Shown piece after piece: positions 15,820-24,531 of a stretch of DNA of 41,632 nucleotides (position 1 is its first letter; every line of letters begins with the position of its first letter). Under the pieces are notes generated by a model, which was given only the letters and a program-made list of their open reading frames with translations, searched no databases and was not told the origin of the DNA. The DNA is taken from assembly GCA_033764725.1 (NCBI GenBank), contig JANRIR010000006.1, forward strand, positions 1 to 41,632. The letters are read 5' to 3'. The position numbers and the translations under genes were made by a program. The stretch is from RI-43 sp033764725 (GTDB taxonomy: Bacteria; Pseudomonadota; Alphaproteobacteria; Caulobacterales; Aquidulcibacteraceae).

Positions 15820-16398
15820 ATGACCTTGTTCTCTTTCATGCGCGCGCTGTGCGCGGCGGCTATCGTCCTGACCCTGGCGGCGTGCGGCACGCCGGGCGTG
15901 GTGCGCGGCGACGCGCCTAGCGCGGGCGAGGTGGCCGAACCGGTCTACCGGCTGGGCCCGGGGGACCAATTGCGGATCATCGTGTTCGGAGAGGAGCAGC
16001 TGACCGGGGAGTTCCTGGTCAACGCCCAGGGCGACATCGCCTATCCGCTCGTCGGCGCGGTGCAGGCCAACGGCATGACGCTCGACGAATTCTCCGCCCG
16101 GCTGACGGAGGTGTTGCGCAACGGCTACGTCCGCAATCCGAACGTGGCGGTGGAGGTCATGACCTACCGGCCCTTCTTCATCCTCGGCGAGGTGGAGCGT
16201 CCCGGAACCTATCCCTACACCGCCAATCTCACCGTGGAGAACGCGGTCGCGATCGCCGAGGGATACACCTACCGCGCTGAAACCAGGCGCATTTTTATTC
16301 GCAGGGCAGGTGAGACGGTGGAGCGCGAGTACCGTCTGCCGACCAATATCCGCGTCAATCCCGGCGACACCGTCCGGGTTGGGGAAAGACGCTTCTAG
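15820..16398 (+). CDS. Polysaccharide export lipoprotein (Wza/GumB family)
   Basis: This 192-residue outer-membrane export protein has a signal peptide with lipobox LAAC, the polysaccharide-export domain (YRLGPGDQLRIIVFGEEQLTGEFLVNAQGDIAYPLVG) and one SLBB domain (FFILGEVERPGTYPYTANLTVENAVAIAEG). It is about half the length of E. coli Wza and lacks a second SLBB domain and the C-terminal pore helix. This is typical of short alphaproteobacterial forms that probably work with a separate beta-barrel. The beta-barrel gene two positions downstream is a candidate. It follows the phosphatase by 23 bases. Confidence 0.92.
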   Translation: MTLFSFMRALCAAAIVLTLAACGTPGVVRGDAPSAGEVAEPVYRLGPGDQLRIIVFGEEQLTGEFLVNAQGDIAYPLVGAVQANGMTLDEFSARLTEVLRNGYVRNPNVAVEVMTYRPFFILGEVERPGTYPYTANLTVENAVAIAEGYTYRAETRRIFIRRAGETVEREYRLPTNIRVNPGDTVRVGERRF

Positions 16399-16468
16399 GA
16401 GATCGCGCGCGTGTGGACCCCGGCGCGGAAACGGTTTACCATTTCGTGGGTGATGGAGGGGGCCGAGG

Positions 16469-16909
16469 ATGATGCGGTCAGCACGAGCGGCGTTCGCCGT
16501 TTGCTTTGCGGTTGCGGCCGCCAGCGCGCCGGTATGGGCGACGCCCGACGCGCCCCCCACGACAGAGGTTCAGGCGGAGGCGCCGGTGGTCGCGCTGTCT
16601 CCCGAGGCGCTCGCCGTCGTGATCCTCGACCGGCTTGACGAGGCCTGCCTCGCGGAAACCGAAACGCTGGCCGCCGTGGCCGAGGCCACGCTGGGCCAGG
16701 ACATCGCGGTGATTGTCGATGCGATCGCGGCGGTCCGGGAAAATCCCGATCTGTGCGCCTCCGAGCAGGCGGCGTTGCGCGCCGCGCAGCAGGCCGCCGA
16801 ATTGGCGCAATCCGCGTCGGACGCGACGGGCGCCGGCCCCGAAGGCCAAAGCCCGTTCGCCCCTGTGGGCGTGCCGGGCGGCGCGGGCGGCGCGAGTTAT
16901 CTGGGCTAG
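16469..16909 (+). CDS. Small secreted protein of unknown function in EPS operon
   Basis: I do not recognise this 146-residue protein. It has a cleavable signal peptide (SARAAFAVCFAVAAASAPVWA) and a helical, acidic middle with two cysteines (DEACLAET and NPDLCASE) about 40 residues apart. The tail is Gly/Pro-rich and ends GGAGGASYLG. ATG 16469 (or 16472) has GGAGGGGG about 7 bases upstream. It lies between the Wza-type gene (70 bases) and the outer-membrane beta-barrel gene (55 bases) on the same strand, so a periplasmic accessory role in polysaccharide export is a fair guess. Confidence 0.75.
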   Translation: MMRSARAAFAVCFAVAAASAPVWATPDAPPTTEVQAEAPVVALSPEALAVVILDRLDEACLAETETLAAVAEATLGQDIAVIVDAIAAVRENPDLCASEQAALRAAQQAAELAQSASDATGAGPEGQSPFAPVGVPGGAGGASYLG

Positions 16910-16964
16910 GCGCGGGCGCGCGCAACCGGATCGCCGGGCGCGCGGATCGCGAACAGAAGGGTCG

Positions 16965-18275
16965 ATGGGAGCTGGTGGGACAATGACGAAGTTCGGGGCC
17001 TCTCTCGGCGTGCTGGCCGCCGCCCTTTGCGTCGCGACCGCGGCGGACGCTGCGCCGATCTCGATCGACAACGCCTTCAACCGCGACCGCAACACCAGCG
17101 TGCGCGAGCGCGACAAGCCCGAATATGATGCGCGCGGCGTGCGCGTCGGCACGTTCCGCTTCTTTCCGGAGTTCGCCGCGTCCACGAAATATGACGACAA
17201 CGTCTTCGTCAGCGACGCGGCCAAAGAAAGCGACATGGTCAGCACGGCGCGCGCCGCCGCGTCGCTGCGCTCGGACTGGCGCCGCCACGCCTTCAGCTTC
17301 ACCGCCGCCGCCGAGACCAATTACCACTCCGAGTTCGCCGCGCTCGACACCGTCGACAGCTATGCGAAGGCCAATGCGCGCCTCGATCTGATCGAGGATA
17401 ACTTCATCGATTTCACGCTCGGCTATTCGGACTCCACCGAAGATCGGATCGACACCTCGACGTTGACGCCGTTGTCCGAGCCGGTCGGCGTCGTCGAAGA
17501 GGAAGCGGGGCTGGCGCTCGTCACCTCCTTCAATCGCGTGCGCTTCAGCGTCGGCGCCGAGGCGCAGCGCAAGGATTATGAGGACGTTCGCGACACGCTC
17601 GGGATCGAAGTCGATCAGGATGGGCGCGACAACGACCTCATCACCGCGACCACGCGCCTCGATTACGCCATCAGCCCGGATACCGCGCTGTTCGTGGAGG
17701 CGTCGCGCAATTGGCGCACCTATGACCAGGACCCTGCGCCGGCTTCCGGCCTCACAACGCAGGATTCCGACGGTTACGCCGCGCTGGTCGGCGTCAATTT
17801 CGATGTGTCGAACGTGATGCGCGGCGAAATCGGCGTAGGCTATCTGCGCCAGATCTATGACGACAGCGGCGTGAAGCCGTCGGAAGGGCTCGCCGTGGAT
17901 GCGCGGGTCGAATGGTTTCCCGACGAATTGGTCACCGTGGCGGTCGAGGCTTCGCGCGATGTGCGCGAGTCCGGTCTTGTCGGCGTCGCCGGGCGCGTGG
18001 CGGATGCCGCGAGCGCGCGGATCGATTACGAAGCGCGGCGCAATGTCGTGGTCGGCGTCAGCGCCGCCTATGAACACAGCGCTTACGAAAACGATCTGGC
18101 GCCCGATCGCGAAGAGGAGCGCTGGACGGGCGGCGTTTCGCTCGATTTCCTGATCAACGAAGCCGCCGACGCGTTCATCCAGGCGGAATATGTCGATCAG
18201 AACTCCACGGGCGTCGCGCCGGGGCGGGAGTTCGAGGTCGGCCGGGTGTCGTTCGGCCTGAGATTGCGGCGCTGA
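16965..18275 (+). CDS. Outer-membrane beta-barrel protein (EPS-associated)
   Basis: The precursor is about 436 residues, with a signal peptide (MTKFGASLGVLAAALCVATAADAA) and then many amphipathic strands of alternating hydrophobic residues. It ends in the outer-membrane insertion signature VGRVSFGLRLRR. Stretches such as FFPEFAASTKYDDNVF, FIDFTLGYSDSTEDRID and GEIGVGYLRQIYDDSG fit the putative beta-barrel porin family found in polysaccharide clusters. The likely role is an outer-membrane conduit or stabiliser for the polymer, complementing the short Wza-type protein. ATG 16965 has AGAAGG 4 bases upstream; ATG 16983 begins exactly at the signal peptide and is equally possible. Confidence 0.85.
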   Translation: MGAGGTMTKFGASLGVLAAALCVATAADAAPISIDNAFNRDRNTSVRERDKPEYDARGVRVGTFRFFPEFAASTKYDDNVFVSDAAKESDMVSTARAAASLRSDWRRHAFSFTAAAETNYHSEFAALDTVDSYAKANARLDLIEDNFIDFTLGYSDSTEDRIDTSTLTPLSEPVGVVEEEAGLALVTSFNRVRFSVGAEAQRKDYEDVRDTLGIEVDQDGRDNDLITATTRLDYAISPDTALFVEASRNWRTYDQDPAPASGLTTQDSDGYAALVGVNFDVSNVMRGEIGVGYLRQIYDDSGVKPSEGLAVDARVEWFPDELVTVAVEASRDVRESGLVGVAGRVADAASARIDYEARRNVVVGVSAAYEHSAYENDLAPDREEERWTGGVSLDFLINEAADAFIQAEYVDQNSTGVAPGREFEVGRVSFGLRLRR

Positions 18276-18303
18276 GCGCGGCCGCGTTTCGGCCTCTCCC
18301 GCA

Positions 18304-19128
18304 ATGACGCGCGCCGGCGCACCCCTGCGACTCGTGCACGACGCCGATGTCGCCCCGCAAGCAGCTCCGCCAGCCTTCCCGACCGTGCGCGTCGGCGGCT
18401 TCGACACCATCATCGCGACGCGCAAGGCGCTGGCGGCGCACATGGTGCGCGATTGCCTCGCCGCGCGCGCCGATCCGCGCGCGCTGCCGAAACTGGTGTT
18501 TTCGTCGAACGGTCAAGGCATCGCGCTCGCCGGCGCCGATCCCGCCTTCGCCGCCGCGATGGCCCAGGCCGACATGATCCACGCCGACGGCATGCCGGTC
18601 GTGCACGCCGCGCGGCTGTTGACGCGCACGCCGTTGCCCGAGCGCATCGCCACGACGGATTTCTTTCACGATGCGGCGCAAGCCGCCTGTGCGGCGCGCC
18701 TGCGCTTTTTCCTGCTCGGCGGCGATGCGCTGCAGAACGAGCGCGCCTGCGAGGCGGCGCGGCGGCTGCATCCCGGCCTCGCGATCGTCGGCAATCGCGA
18801 CGGCTATTTCCCGGACTCCGAAACGGACGCCGTGTGCCGCCAGATCCGCGACAGCGGCGCCGATGTGCTCTGGGTGGCGCTCGGCAAGCCGAAACAGGAG
18901 CTCTGGTCGCTGGCGCACCGGGACCGCCTGCGCGGCGTCGGCTGGATCAAGACCTGCGGCGGCCTTTACGCCTTTCTCGCCGGCGACGCGGCGCGCGCCC
19001 CGCGCTGGATGCAGCGCGCCGGCCTGGAATGGGCGCATCGCATGGGCCAGGAGCCGGGCCGCCTCGCCGGTCGCTACCTGACCACGAACGCCCACGCGCT
19101 ATGGCGCCTGGCGACGCGGACGGGGTGA
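18304..19128 (+). CDS. WecG/TagA/CpsF family glycosyltransferase
   Basis: This 274-residue GT26-family enzyme transfers a sugar (commonly ManNAc or ManNAcA type) onto a polyprenyl-linked acceptor at the cytoplasmic membrane face. Family motifs are VGGFDTIIATR, FSSNGQGIALA, the catalytic Asp in MIHADGMPVVHAARL, RIATTDFFHDA, RFFLLGGDALQNERA and LWVALGKPKQELW. The C-terminal GAGLEW/RMGQEPGRLAGRYL-like segment is also present. Caulobacter holdfast synthesis uses a WecG/TagA-type enzyme (HfsJ), so this gene fits a holdfast-like pathway, though the family occurs in many EPS systems. It follows the beta-barrel gene by 28 bases. Confidence 0.91.
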   Translation: MTRAGAPLRLVHDADVAPQAAPPAFPTVRVGGFDTIIATRKALAAHMVRDCLAARADPRALPKLVFSSNGQGIALAGADPAFAAAMAQADMIHADGMPVVHAARLLTRTPLPERIATTDFFHDAAQAACAARLRFFLLGGDALQNERACEAARRLHPGLAIVGNRDGYFPDSETDAVCRQIRDSGADVLWVALGKPKQELWSLAHRDRLRGVGWIKTCGGLYAFLAGDAARAPRWMQRAGLEWAHRMGQEPGRLAGRYLTTNAHALWRLATRTG

Positions 19129-19194
19129 TGGCGACCGCGCGACCACGCGGTCGTCCCTCTACACGCTGGGTTCGCGTAGGCGAGGCCGCCGATC

Positions 19195-20361
19195 GTGACG
19201 GCGCGCTGCGAGCGGACGCGCATGCCGCCGCGCGCTGAGTCTCGGCGCAACGCCGATATTGCGATCGTGCTGCACGATCTGCGCGGCGGCGGGGCCGAGC
19301 GCGCCATGCTGCGGCTTCTTGCCGGCTTCGTCGCCGAAGGGCTCGCCGTGGATCTGGTGCTGTTCCAAAAGGCCGGCGTTTATGTCGACGACATCCCGGA
19401 AGCGGTGCGCGTGATCGACCTCAAGGCCGCGCGTGTGCTGAGCGGCGTGCCGCGCTTGGCGGACTATCTGCGCCGCGCGCGCCCAGCCGTCGCCCTCAGT
19501 GCGCTGACGCATGTCAATGTCGCGACCATTCTCGCGGCGCAAATGGCGGGTGCGCGGCGGCCGAAGATATTTGTTTCGGAGCGCAATCATATCTCGCTGC
19601 GCCGCCGCGCCGACCGGACGCTGCGATCGCGGATGGTCTATGCAAGCATGCGCTGGGCCTATCCCATCGCCGACCGCGTGATCGCCGTGTCTGAGGGCGT
19701 TGCGGCGGATTTGCGCACGCTCGCGCGTCTGCCGGACCGCCAGGTCGTCGTGGCGTACAATCCCGTGTTCGACGAGACGCTCCTGCAAAAGGCCGATGCG
19801 CCGGCCCATCATCCCTGGCTCGGCGACGGCGGCGATCCCATCATTCTGGCGGCCGGCAGGCTCCAGCCGCAGAAGGATTTCGGCCTTCTCATCGACGCCT
19901 TTGCGACCCTCCTGGCGCAGGGCGTCGCTGCGCGCCTGCTGCTCCTCGGCGAAGGGCCGGACCGCGCCGCGCTGGAGGCGCGCGCAGGCGCGCACGGCCT
20001 TGGCGACGATCGCATCGCGATGCCCGGCTTCATCGACAACCCGCTGCCCTACATGAAGGCGTGCGCGGCGTTTGCGCTGAGTTCGCGCTATGAGGGGTTC
20101 CCGAACGTCCTGGTCGAGGCGCTCGCTTGCGGCGCGCCGATCGTCGCCACGGATTGCCCGAGCGGCCCGCAGGAAATCCTGGACGGCGGGCGCTGGGGCG
20201 CGCTCGTGCCCGTCGGCGACGCCCCCGCCTTCGCGCTGGCCCTGCGGCGTGCGATCGAAAGCCCGCCCGACCGCGCCCCCCTGAAAATTGCGGCGCAGAG
20301 GTTTAGCGTTGAGGCCGCTGTCGCGCGCTATAGAATGATTTTCGATGACGTCGACCGCTGA
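19195..20361 (+). CDS. GT4-type glycosyltransferase
   Basis: This 388-residue GT-B-fold glycosyltransferase has the N-terminal acceptor domain motif DIAIVLHDLRGGGAERAMLRLL. Its C-terminal donor domain carries ILAAGRLQPQKDFGLLIDAF, LLLLGEGPDRAALEA and the EX7E region SSRYEGFPNVLVEALACGAPIVATDCPSGPQEIL. It should add one sugar to the lipid-linked repeat from a nucleotide sugar. GTG 19195 has GAGG 9 bases upstream; ATG 19222 is an alternative. The 3' end overlaps the next gene (Wzy-like) by 17 bases, implying translational coupling. Confidence 0.92.
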   Translation: MTARCERTRMPPRAESRRNADIAIVLHDLRGGGAERAMLRLLAGFVAEGLAVDLVLFQKAGVYVDDIPEAVRVIDLKAARVLSGVPRLADYLRRARPAVALSALTHVNVATILAAQMAGARRPKIFVSERNHISLRRRADRTLRSRMVYASMRWAYPIADRVIAVSEGVAADLRTLARLPDRQVVVAYNPVFDETLLQKADAPAHHPWLGDGGDPIILAAGRLQPQKDFGLLIDAFATLLAQGVAARLLLLGEGPDRAALEARAGAHGLGDDRIAMPGFIDNPLPYMKACAAFALSSRYEGFPNVLVEALACGAPIVATDCPSGPQEILDGGRWGALVPVGDAPAFALALRRAIESPPDRAPLKIAAQRFSVEAAVARYRMIFDDVDR

Positions 20362-21712
20362 CCTTCGCGTGCAACCAGCCAATTACGGCCGCGGCCTGGA
20401 GGCCGTGTTTCTGGTGCTGGCGTTCTTCGTCATCAGCGACGCAGCGTCGATCGCCTTTTACGGATTGCGCGGGGCGGCGGAGAAATCGCTCACGGGATCG
20501 AACAGCACGCGCTTGGTCACCATGCTGGCGATCTACGCCATCGCCGCCGGCGCCATGGCGTTCCGAAACCTGCGGATGTTTGGGGTCTTTCTGAACAATC
20601 CGCTTTTGCTGGCGATCGCGCTTTATCCGCTGGCGTCCATCCTATGGGCGAGCGAGCCTGACCTCGTATTTCGGCGCGCCGCCGCGCATGCGCTCACGAT
20701 CACGTTCGTCGCCTATCTCGTCATGAATGTGCCGGGCGAGCGCGTCTTGCGCTCGTTCGCGATCGCGTGCGCGATCGGCGGGGTCGGCTCGCTGCTGCTC
20801 ATTGGCGCAATCCCCGGCGCCGGCGTCGAGCATAGCGGCCCGAACGCAGGCTCCTGGCATGGTCTTTACGGCCATAAGGCGCAGGTCGCCCGCGTCGCGG
20901 CGATCGCTTTCATCTGCGCTGCGGCGATTCCCGTCCGCTCGCACAATGACCGCGTGCTCAAATGGATCGTCATTGCGAGTCTGGCGCCCGTGTTGGTGAT
21001 GTCGCAATCGCGCGCGGGATGGATCATGGTGTTCGCCGGGTTGGCGACGTGGGCGCTCCTCGTCGTTATGCGGCGCATGAATTTGACGCCGCTGTTGCGG
21101 GCGTTGTTGATCGTCGGCGCCGTCGCTGCGGCTGTGACCTGCATCCTGCTTGCTGAGGCGGCGCTGCTGGCGCTGATGGGCCGCGACGAGCGGATGTCTG
21201 GCCGCGTCTCGCTGTGGCGGCCGATCTTCGCTTCGTTTCAAGACCATCCCTGGCTCGGCGTCGGCTATCGCTCCTTCTGGACGCCAGACGGATTGAACGA
21301 TTTCCTGCCGCTCCTGGCGCACCGCGGCTTCATCCCCGGCCACGGCCACAACGGCTATCTCGACACCGTCGCTGAACTCGGTCTGGTTGGCGTCGCCCTG
21401 TTGGCGGCGTTTCTCGTCAGCGGTTTTGTTGTCGGATTGATCGAGAGCTTTCGGCGCAGGGGCAATCCTCTGGCGCCTGTCTGCGTGTCCTGCCTGACAG
21501 TTTTCGCCATCAACAATTATGTGGCGACGGTCGCGTTCGAGCACTCCGACATTCTCTGGGTGTTCGCAGTGTGGTCATGGGGGACGCTGATGGTCGGGCT
21601 TCGCGCCCCGGCGCGCCAACCTGCGCGATCGCACGGATTGGACGGCGATGTGCGCCGCGCGCGCGGCGTCGCCAACGCCATGCGGGCCTACGAGGCGAGA
21701 CCCAGACGCTGA
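20345..21712 (+). CDS. O-antigen ligase/Wzy-like polymerase (second copy)
   Basis: This is a 455-residue membrane protein with about 11 hydrophobic segments. The Wzy_C/WaaL loop is seen as FASFQDHPWLGVGYRSFW and GHGHNGYLDTVAELGLVGVALL, preceded by VMSQSRAGWIMVFAG. It overlaps the preceding glycosyltransferase by 17 bases. At its 3' end it overlaps a convergent glycosyltransferase by 25 bases. Together with the gene at 13.6-14.9 kb it makes two candidate polymerases in one locus, which recalls the redundant pair HfsC/HfsI of Caulobacter holdfast; one could instead be a ligase. Sequence alone does not separate polymerase from ligase. Confidence 0.88.
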   Translation: MTSTADLRVQPANYGRGLEAVFLVLAFFVISDAASIAFYGLRGAAEKSLTGSNSTRLVTMLAIYAIAAGAMAFRNLRMFGVFLNNPLLLAIALYPLASILWASEPDLVFRRAAAHALTITFVAYLVMNVPGERVLRSFAIACAIGGVGSLLLIGAIPGAGVEHSGPNAGSWHGLYGHKAQVARVAAIAFICAAAIPVRSHNDRVLKWIVIASLAPVLVMSQSRAGWIMVFAGLATWALLVVMRRMNLTPLLRALLIVGAVAAAVTCILLAEAALLALMGRDERMSGRVSLWRPIFASFQDHPWLGVGYRSFWTPDGLNDFLPLLAHRGFIPGHGHNGYLDTVAELGLVGVALLAAFLVSGFVVGLIESFRRRGNPLAPVCVSCLTVFAINNYVATVAFEHSDILWVFAVWSWGTLMVGLRAPARQPARSHGLDGDVRRARGVANAMRAYEARPRR

Positions 21713-22812
21713 TAGACCCCAATCACCGCCGACACATGGCGCGCCCGCGATAGTCGCGCGGCGCTTTCGAAAGCCGCCGTCGACACTTCGGCGCGCAGGC
21801 GATCATCGTCCAACAGACCGACGATCGCCTGACGCCACGCGTCGATGTCGTCAGGCGGCAGAATGAAGCCGTCGACGCCGTGGCGAATGACCTCGCGCAA
21901 GCCCCCATCCTGCGACGCAAGTATCGGCAATCCAAGGCTCTGCGCCTCGACGCCGACGCGCGCCAGCGGCTCGCGCGTGGCCGGATGCACGATCACATCG
22001 CAGGCCGCCATGTGCCGCTCGACGTCGGCGACATGGCCGCGCACCACAAGCGTCGGTGCGCCGCGCGCCTTGGACGCAAAATCAGGATCGTGGGGCACGC
22101 CGTCTCCGCCGCACATCAAGCCCCACACGGGTTGCGCCCTGGATCGGGCCACCGCGTTCAGGATGTCGATGAACGCGCTTGGCCTCTTGCGCACCGTGCG
22201 GCTGCCGAAAAATCCCAGGACCGCAGCGTCGTGAGGAATGCCAAGGCTTGTGCGCATGTCGCGACGCGCGCCTTCGATGTCATCGCGGGAAAGCTGCGCT
22301 TCGAACGGATTATAGATCACCTCGCACTTGCGCCGGGCGAAAGGGGGCAGGCCGTCGCGGCTGTATTGCGATACGGCGATGATCGCTTTGGCGCTGGCCA
22401 GCGCCGCATCGATGCTGATGCTGCGCGTGTAGGTGCTGCGCCAATGCGCGACCATCTTGGCGCCGGCGAGGGCCGCAGCAGGCGCCCACAGGCGCAGCAT
22501 TCGCTTGTCGTTGACGTGAAGGATCGCAATGCGCGCGCGCTTGAGCGGCGCGGTGAACAGGAGCCCCTTGAGCGCGGCCGAGGCCTGGAACGAATCGAGC
22601 TTCGGATCGCTCGGCGATCCGGGGATCGCGGCGTAGCGGTCCACCGGCAGCCGGCGGCGAACCGCTTCATCGAGAACCGGCCCCTCGCCATGGATCGCCA
22701 GGCGCGCATCGTAACCCTGCGCCAGCAGATCTTCGATCAGGAGGAAGCTCGAATAGACGTGTCCCCCCAGCGCGATCGCGCTATAAGGAAAGTACAGTCT
22801 TGGGGCGCTCAT
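21688..22812 (-). CDS. GT4-type glycosyltransferase
   Basis: This 374-residue GT-B glycosyltransferase has the N-terminal GGHVYSSFLLIEDLLAQGYDARLAIHGEG, VIYNPFEAQLSRDDIEGARRDMRTSLGIP and VLGFFGSRTVRKRPSAFIDIL. It also has the donor-site region HPATREPLARVGVEAQSLGLPILASQDGGLREVI. In the usual EX7E motif the first Glu is followed by PLARVGVEAQ, so the family pattern is kept. ATG 22812 is preferred over TTG 22839 further upstream. It is divergent (59 bases) from the hexapeptide acyltransferase and overlaps the Wzy-like gene tail-to-tail by 25 bases. Confidence 0.88.
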   Translation of the reverse strand: MSAPRLYFPYSAIALGGHVYSSFLLIEDLLAQGYDARLAIHGEGPVLDEAVRRRLPVDRYAAIPGSPSDPKLDSFQASAALKGLLFTAPLKRARIAILHVNDKRMLRLWAPAAALAGAKMVAHWRSTYTRSISIDAALASAKAIIAVSQYSRDGLPPFARRKCEVIYNPFEAQLSRDDIEGARRDMRTSLGIPHDAAVLGFFGSRTVRKRPSAFIDILNAVARSRAQPVWGLMCGGDGVPHDPDFASKARGAPTLVVRGHVADVERHMAACDVIVHPATREPLARVGVEAQSLGLPILASQDGGLREVIRHGVDGFILPPDDIDAWRQAIVGLLDDDRLRAEVSTAAFESAARLSRARHVSAVIGVYQRLGLAS

Positions 22813-22871
22813 GCTGGGCGTCCGAGCCACATCAAGCAAGCCGCCGCCCCGTCAGGACCGCCCAACGCGCC

Positions 22872-23417
22872 ATGGCTGATCTCATCCGCCGCCTGTCGAA
22901 ACGCGCCCTGCGCGCGCACACGCGTGTACGCTTTCTTGCAAGCGCCATCCGCGTCGGCCGCCATGCGGCGATCCACCCGCGGGCGAAACTTGAGCGGCTC
23001 AATGGCGGCGCCATTACGATCGGCGATCGCTGCGTCATTCATGACGGCGCGATGCTGTTGACATATGGCGGCGCGATCTCCATCGGCTCGGACTGCACCA
23101 TCAATCCCTACACGATCCTCCACGGCCAGGGCGGTTTGACGATCGGCGATTACGTTCGCATCGCTGCGCATTGTACGATCATCCCAGCCAATCACGGAAT
23201 CGCCCTGGATAAAGGGGTCATCGCGAAACAACCCATGAAATTGCAGGCGATCACGATCGAGGACGATGTCTGGATTGGGGCGGGCGTCCGCATTCTCGCC
23301 GGCGCGCACATCGAGCGCGGCGCTGTGGTTGCGGCGGGCGCGGTGGTGCGCGGTCGCCTGCCGGCGTACAGCATCTGCGGCGGTGTGCCGGCCAAATTGT
23401 TACGCATGCGCACGTGA
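22872..23417 (+). CDS. Hexapeptide-repeat (left-handed beta-helix) acyltransferase
   Basis: This 181-residue protein of the LbH acyltransferase class (WcaF/NodL/LacA-like) has repeated hexapeptide turns: ITIGDRCVIHDGAML, ISIGSDCTINPYTILHGQGGLTIGDYVRIAAHCTIIPANHG, ITIEDDVWIGAGVRILAGAHIERGAVVAAGAVV and the closing CGGVPAKLLRMR. The likely catalytic His is in IIPANHG. It should acetylate or otherwise acylate a sugar of the repeat unit in the cytoplasm, unlike the MBOAT protein, which works across the membrane. The 3' end overlaps the convergent glycosyltransferase by 18 bases. Confidence 0.9.
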   Translation: MADLIRRLSKRALRAHTRVRFLASAIRVGRHAAIHPRAKLERLNGGAITIGDRCVIHDGAMLLTYGGAISIGSDCTINPYTILHGQGGLTIGDYVRIAAHCTIIPANHGIALDKGVIAKQPMKLQAITIEDDVWIGAGVRILAGAHIERGAVVAAGAVVRGRLPAYSICGGVPAKLLRMRT

Positions 23418-24518
23418 ACCTGCTTGGCCAAGCGCGATGCGCTCAAAGCCGTCGATCATTGCGTTCAGCGTAAAGCTTTTCTCCACGTGCGAACGCGCCC
23501 CTTCGGCGAGTGCGGCGCGGTAGGCCGCATCCTGCTGCAGGCGCACGAGCGCCGCCACCCAAGCCCCTTGATCGTCGAGCGGGGCCAGAACGCCGTAAGC
23601 GGCGCCGTTGCCATCACACAAGGTTTCGCGCTGCGTGGGAATGTCTGAAGCGAGGATCGGCAGGCCTTCGTGCATGGCTTCGAGGATGGCGTTGCTTTGC
23701 CCCTCGAAGCCGCTGGTTTGAATGAAGGCGTCCGCCGCGCGCAGAAGGTGCGGCATCTCAGCTTTCTTCAAGGCGCCGAGAAACGTCACGCGCTTGGTCA
23801 GCCCCAGCGCGTCGCGTTGCTGGGCGAGGGATCGCTGCAGCGGGCCGTCGCCGGCGATGGCCAATCGAACGCCAGGCTGAGCGTGAACGATGTCAAGCAT
23901 CGCGCTGTAGCGCTTCTGCGCCTTCATGCGACCGGAGGCGACCAGCAAAAACGCATCGTCCGGAATGCCGAAGCGGCTGCGCGCTTCTGCGGCCGACAAG
24001 GGCGAGGGCGTCCAGTCGATGCCGTTGTGGACGACGGAGAGTTTCTTGCGATAGGCTGCCGGATACGTCGCGACATCGTTGCGCACGCCGTTCGAGACCG
24101 CGACGATATCTGTATAGACGCCCATCGCGCCGAAGGCCCGATCGAGCGTTCTCAGCGGCGCAGAATACGTGCTCGGCGGGGTGCGCAGGGATGCGACGCG
24201 CCGCTTGACGCCCGCGAGCGCCGCCGCAGCCTGCCCGACGATGCACGCCAGGGGCAGAAAGGTGATGACCGCATCGGGGCGAAACGCGCGCAGGCGCTGC
24301 AGCGTCGCCGGCAGGAGGCCGGCGTAGTCGATCGCCGATAATTTGGCTTTGGGGTGAAACGTTTTCACGCCCGCATGGTCGGCGAAGGTGTCCTGCTCCT
24401 GGTAGAAGAACCAAGTTTCTGTCACGTGTCCGCGCGCGCGTAACCCGGCCATGAGTCGAACCAGCGCCGATTGCGCGCCTGCGGCGTTCATGAAAGAGGC
24501 GATGCCGACGATGCGCAC
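23400..24518 (-). CDS. GT4-type glycosyltransferase
   Basis: This 372-residue GT-B glycosyltransferase has an N-terminal domain with ASFMNAAGAQSALVRLMAGLRARGH and VAVSNGVRNDVATYP followed by VVHNGIDW. Its C-terminal domain has LLVASGRMKAQKRYSAMLDIV, LAIAGDGPLQRSLAQQRDALG and the EX7E motif in FIQTSGFEGQSNAILEAMHEGLPILASDIPTQRETL. It resembles N-acetylgalactosamine-transfer-type GT4 enzymes, but donor specificity cannot be read from sequence. It begins 13 bases downstream of the 371-residue hypothetical gene on the same strand, so the two are likely co-transcribed. Confidence 0.91.
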   Translation of the reverse strand: MRIVGIASFMNAAGAQSALVRLMAGLRARGHVTETWFFYQEQDTFADHAGVKTFHPKAKLSAIDYAGLLPATLQRLRAFRPDAVITFLPLACIVGQAAAALAGVKRRVASLRTPPSTYSAPLRTLDRAFGAMGVYTDIVAVSNGVRNDVATYPAAYRKKLSVVHNGIDWTPSPLSAAEARSRFGIPDDAFLLVASGRMKAQKRYSAMLDIVHAQPGVRLAIAGDGPLQRSLAQQRDALGLTKRVTFLGALKKAEMPHLLRAADAFIQTSGFEGQSNAILEAMHEGLPILASDIPTQRETLCDGNGAAYGVLAPLDDQGAWVAALVRLQQDAAYRAALAEGARSHVEKSFTLNAMIDGFERIALGQAGSRAHA

Positions 24519-24531
24519 GCGCAGCGTTCCG

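Noticed and set aside
16395..18443. A 2 kb minus-strand open frame opposite the beta-barrel gene
   Set aside because: Low-complexity Arg/Ala-rich translation; the opposite strand carries a signal peptide and beta-barrel pattern.
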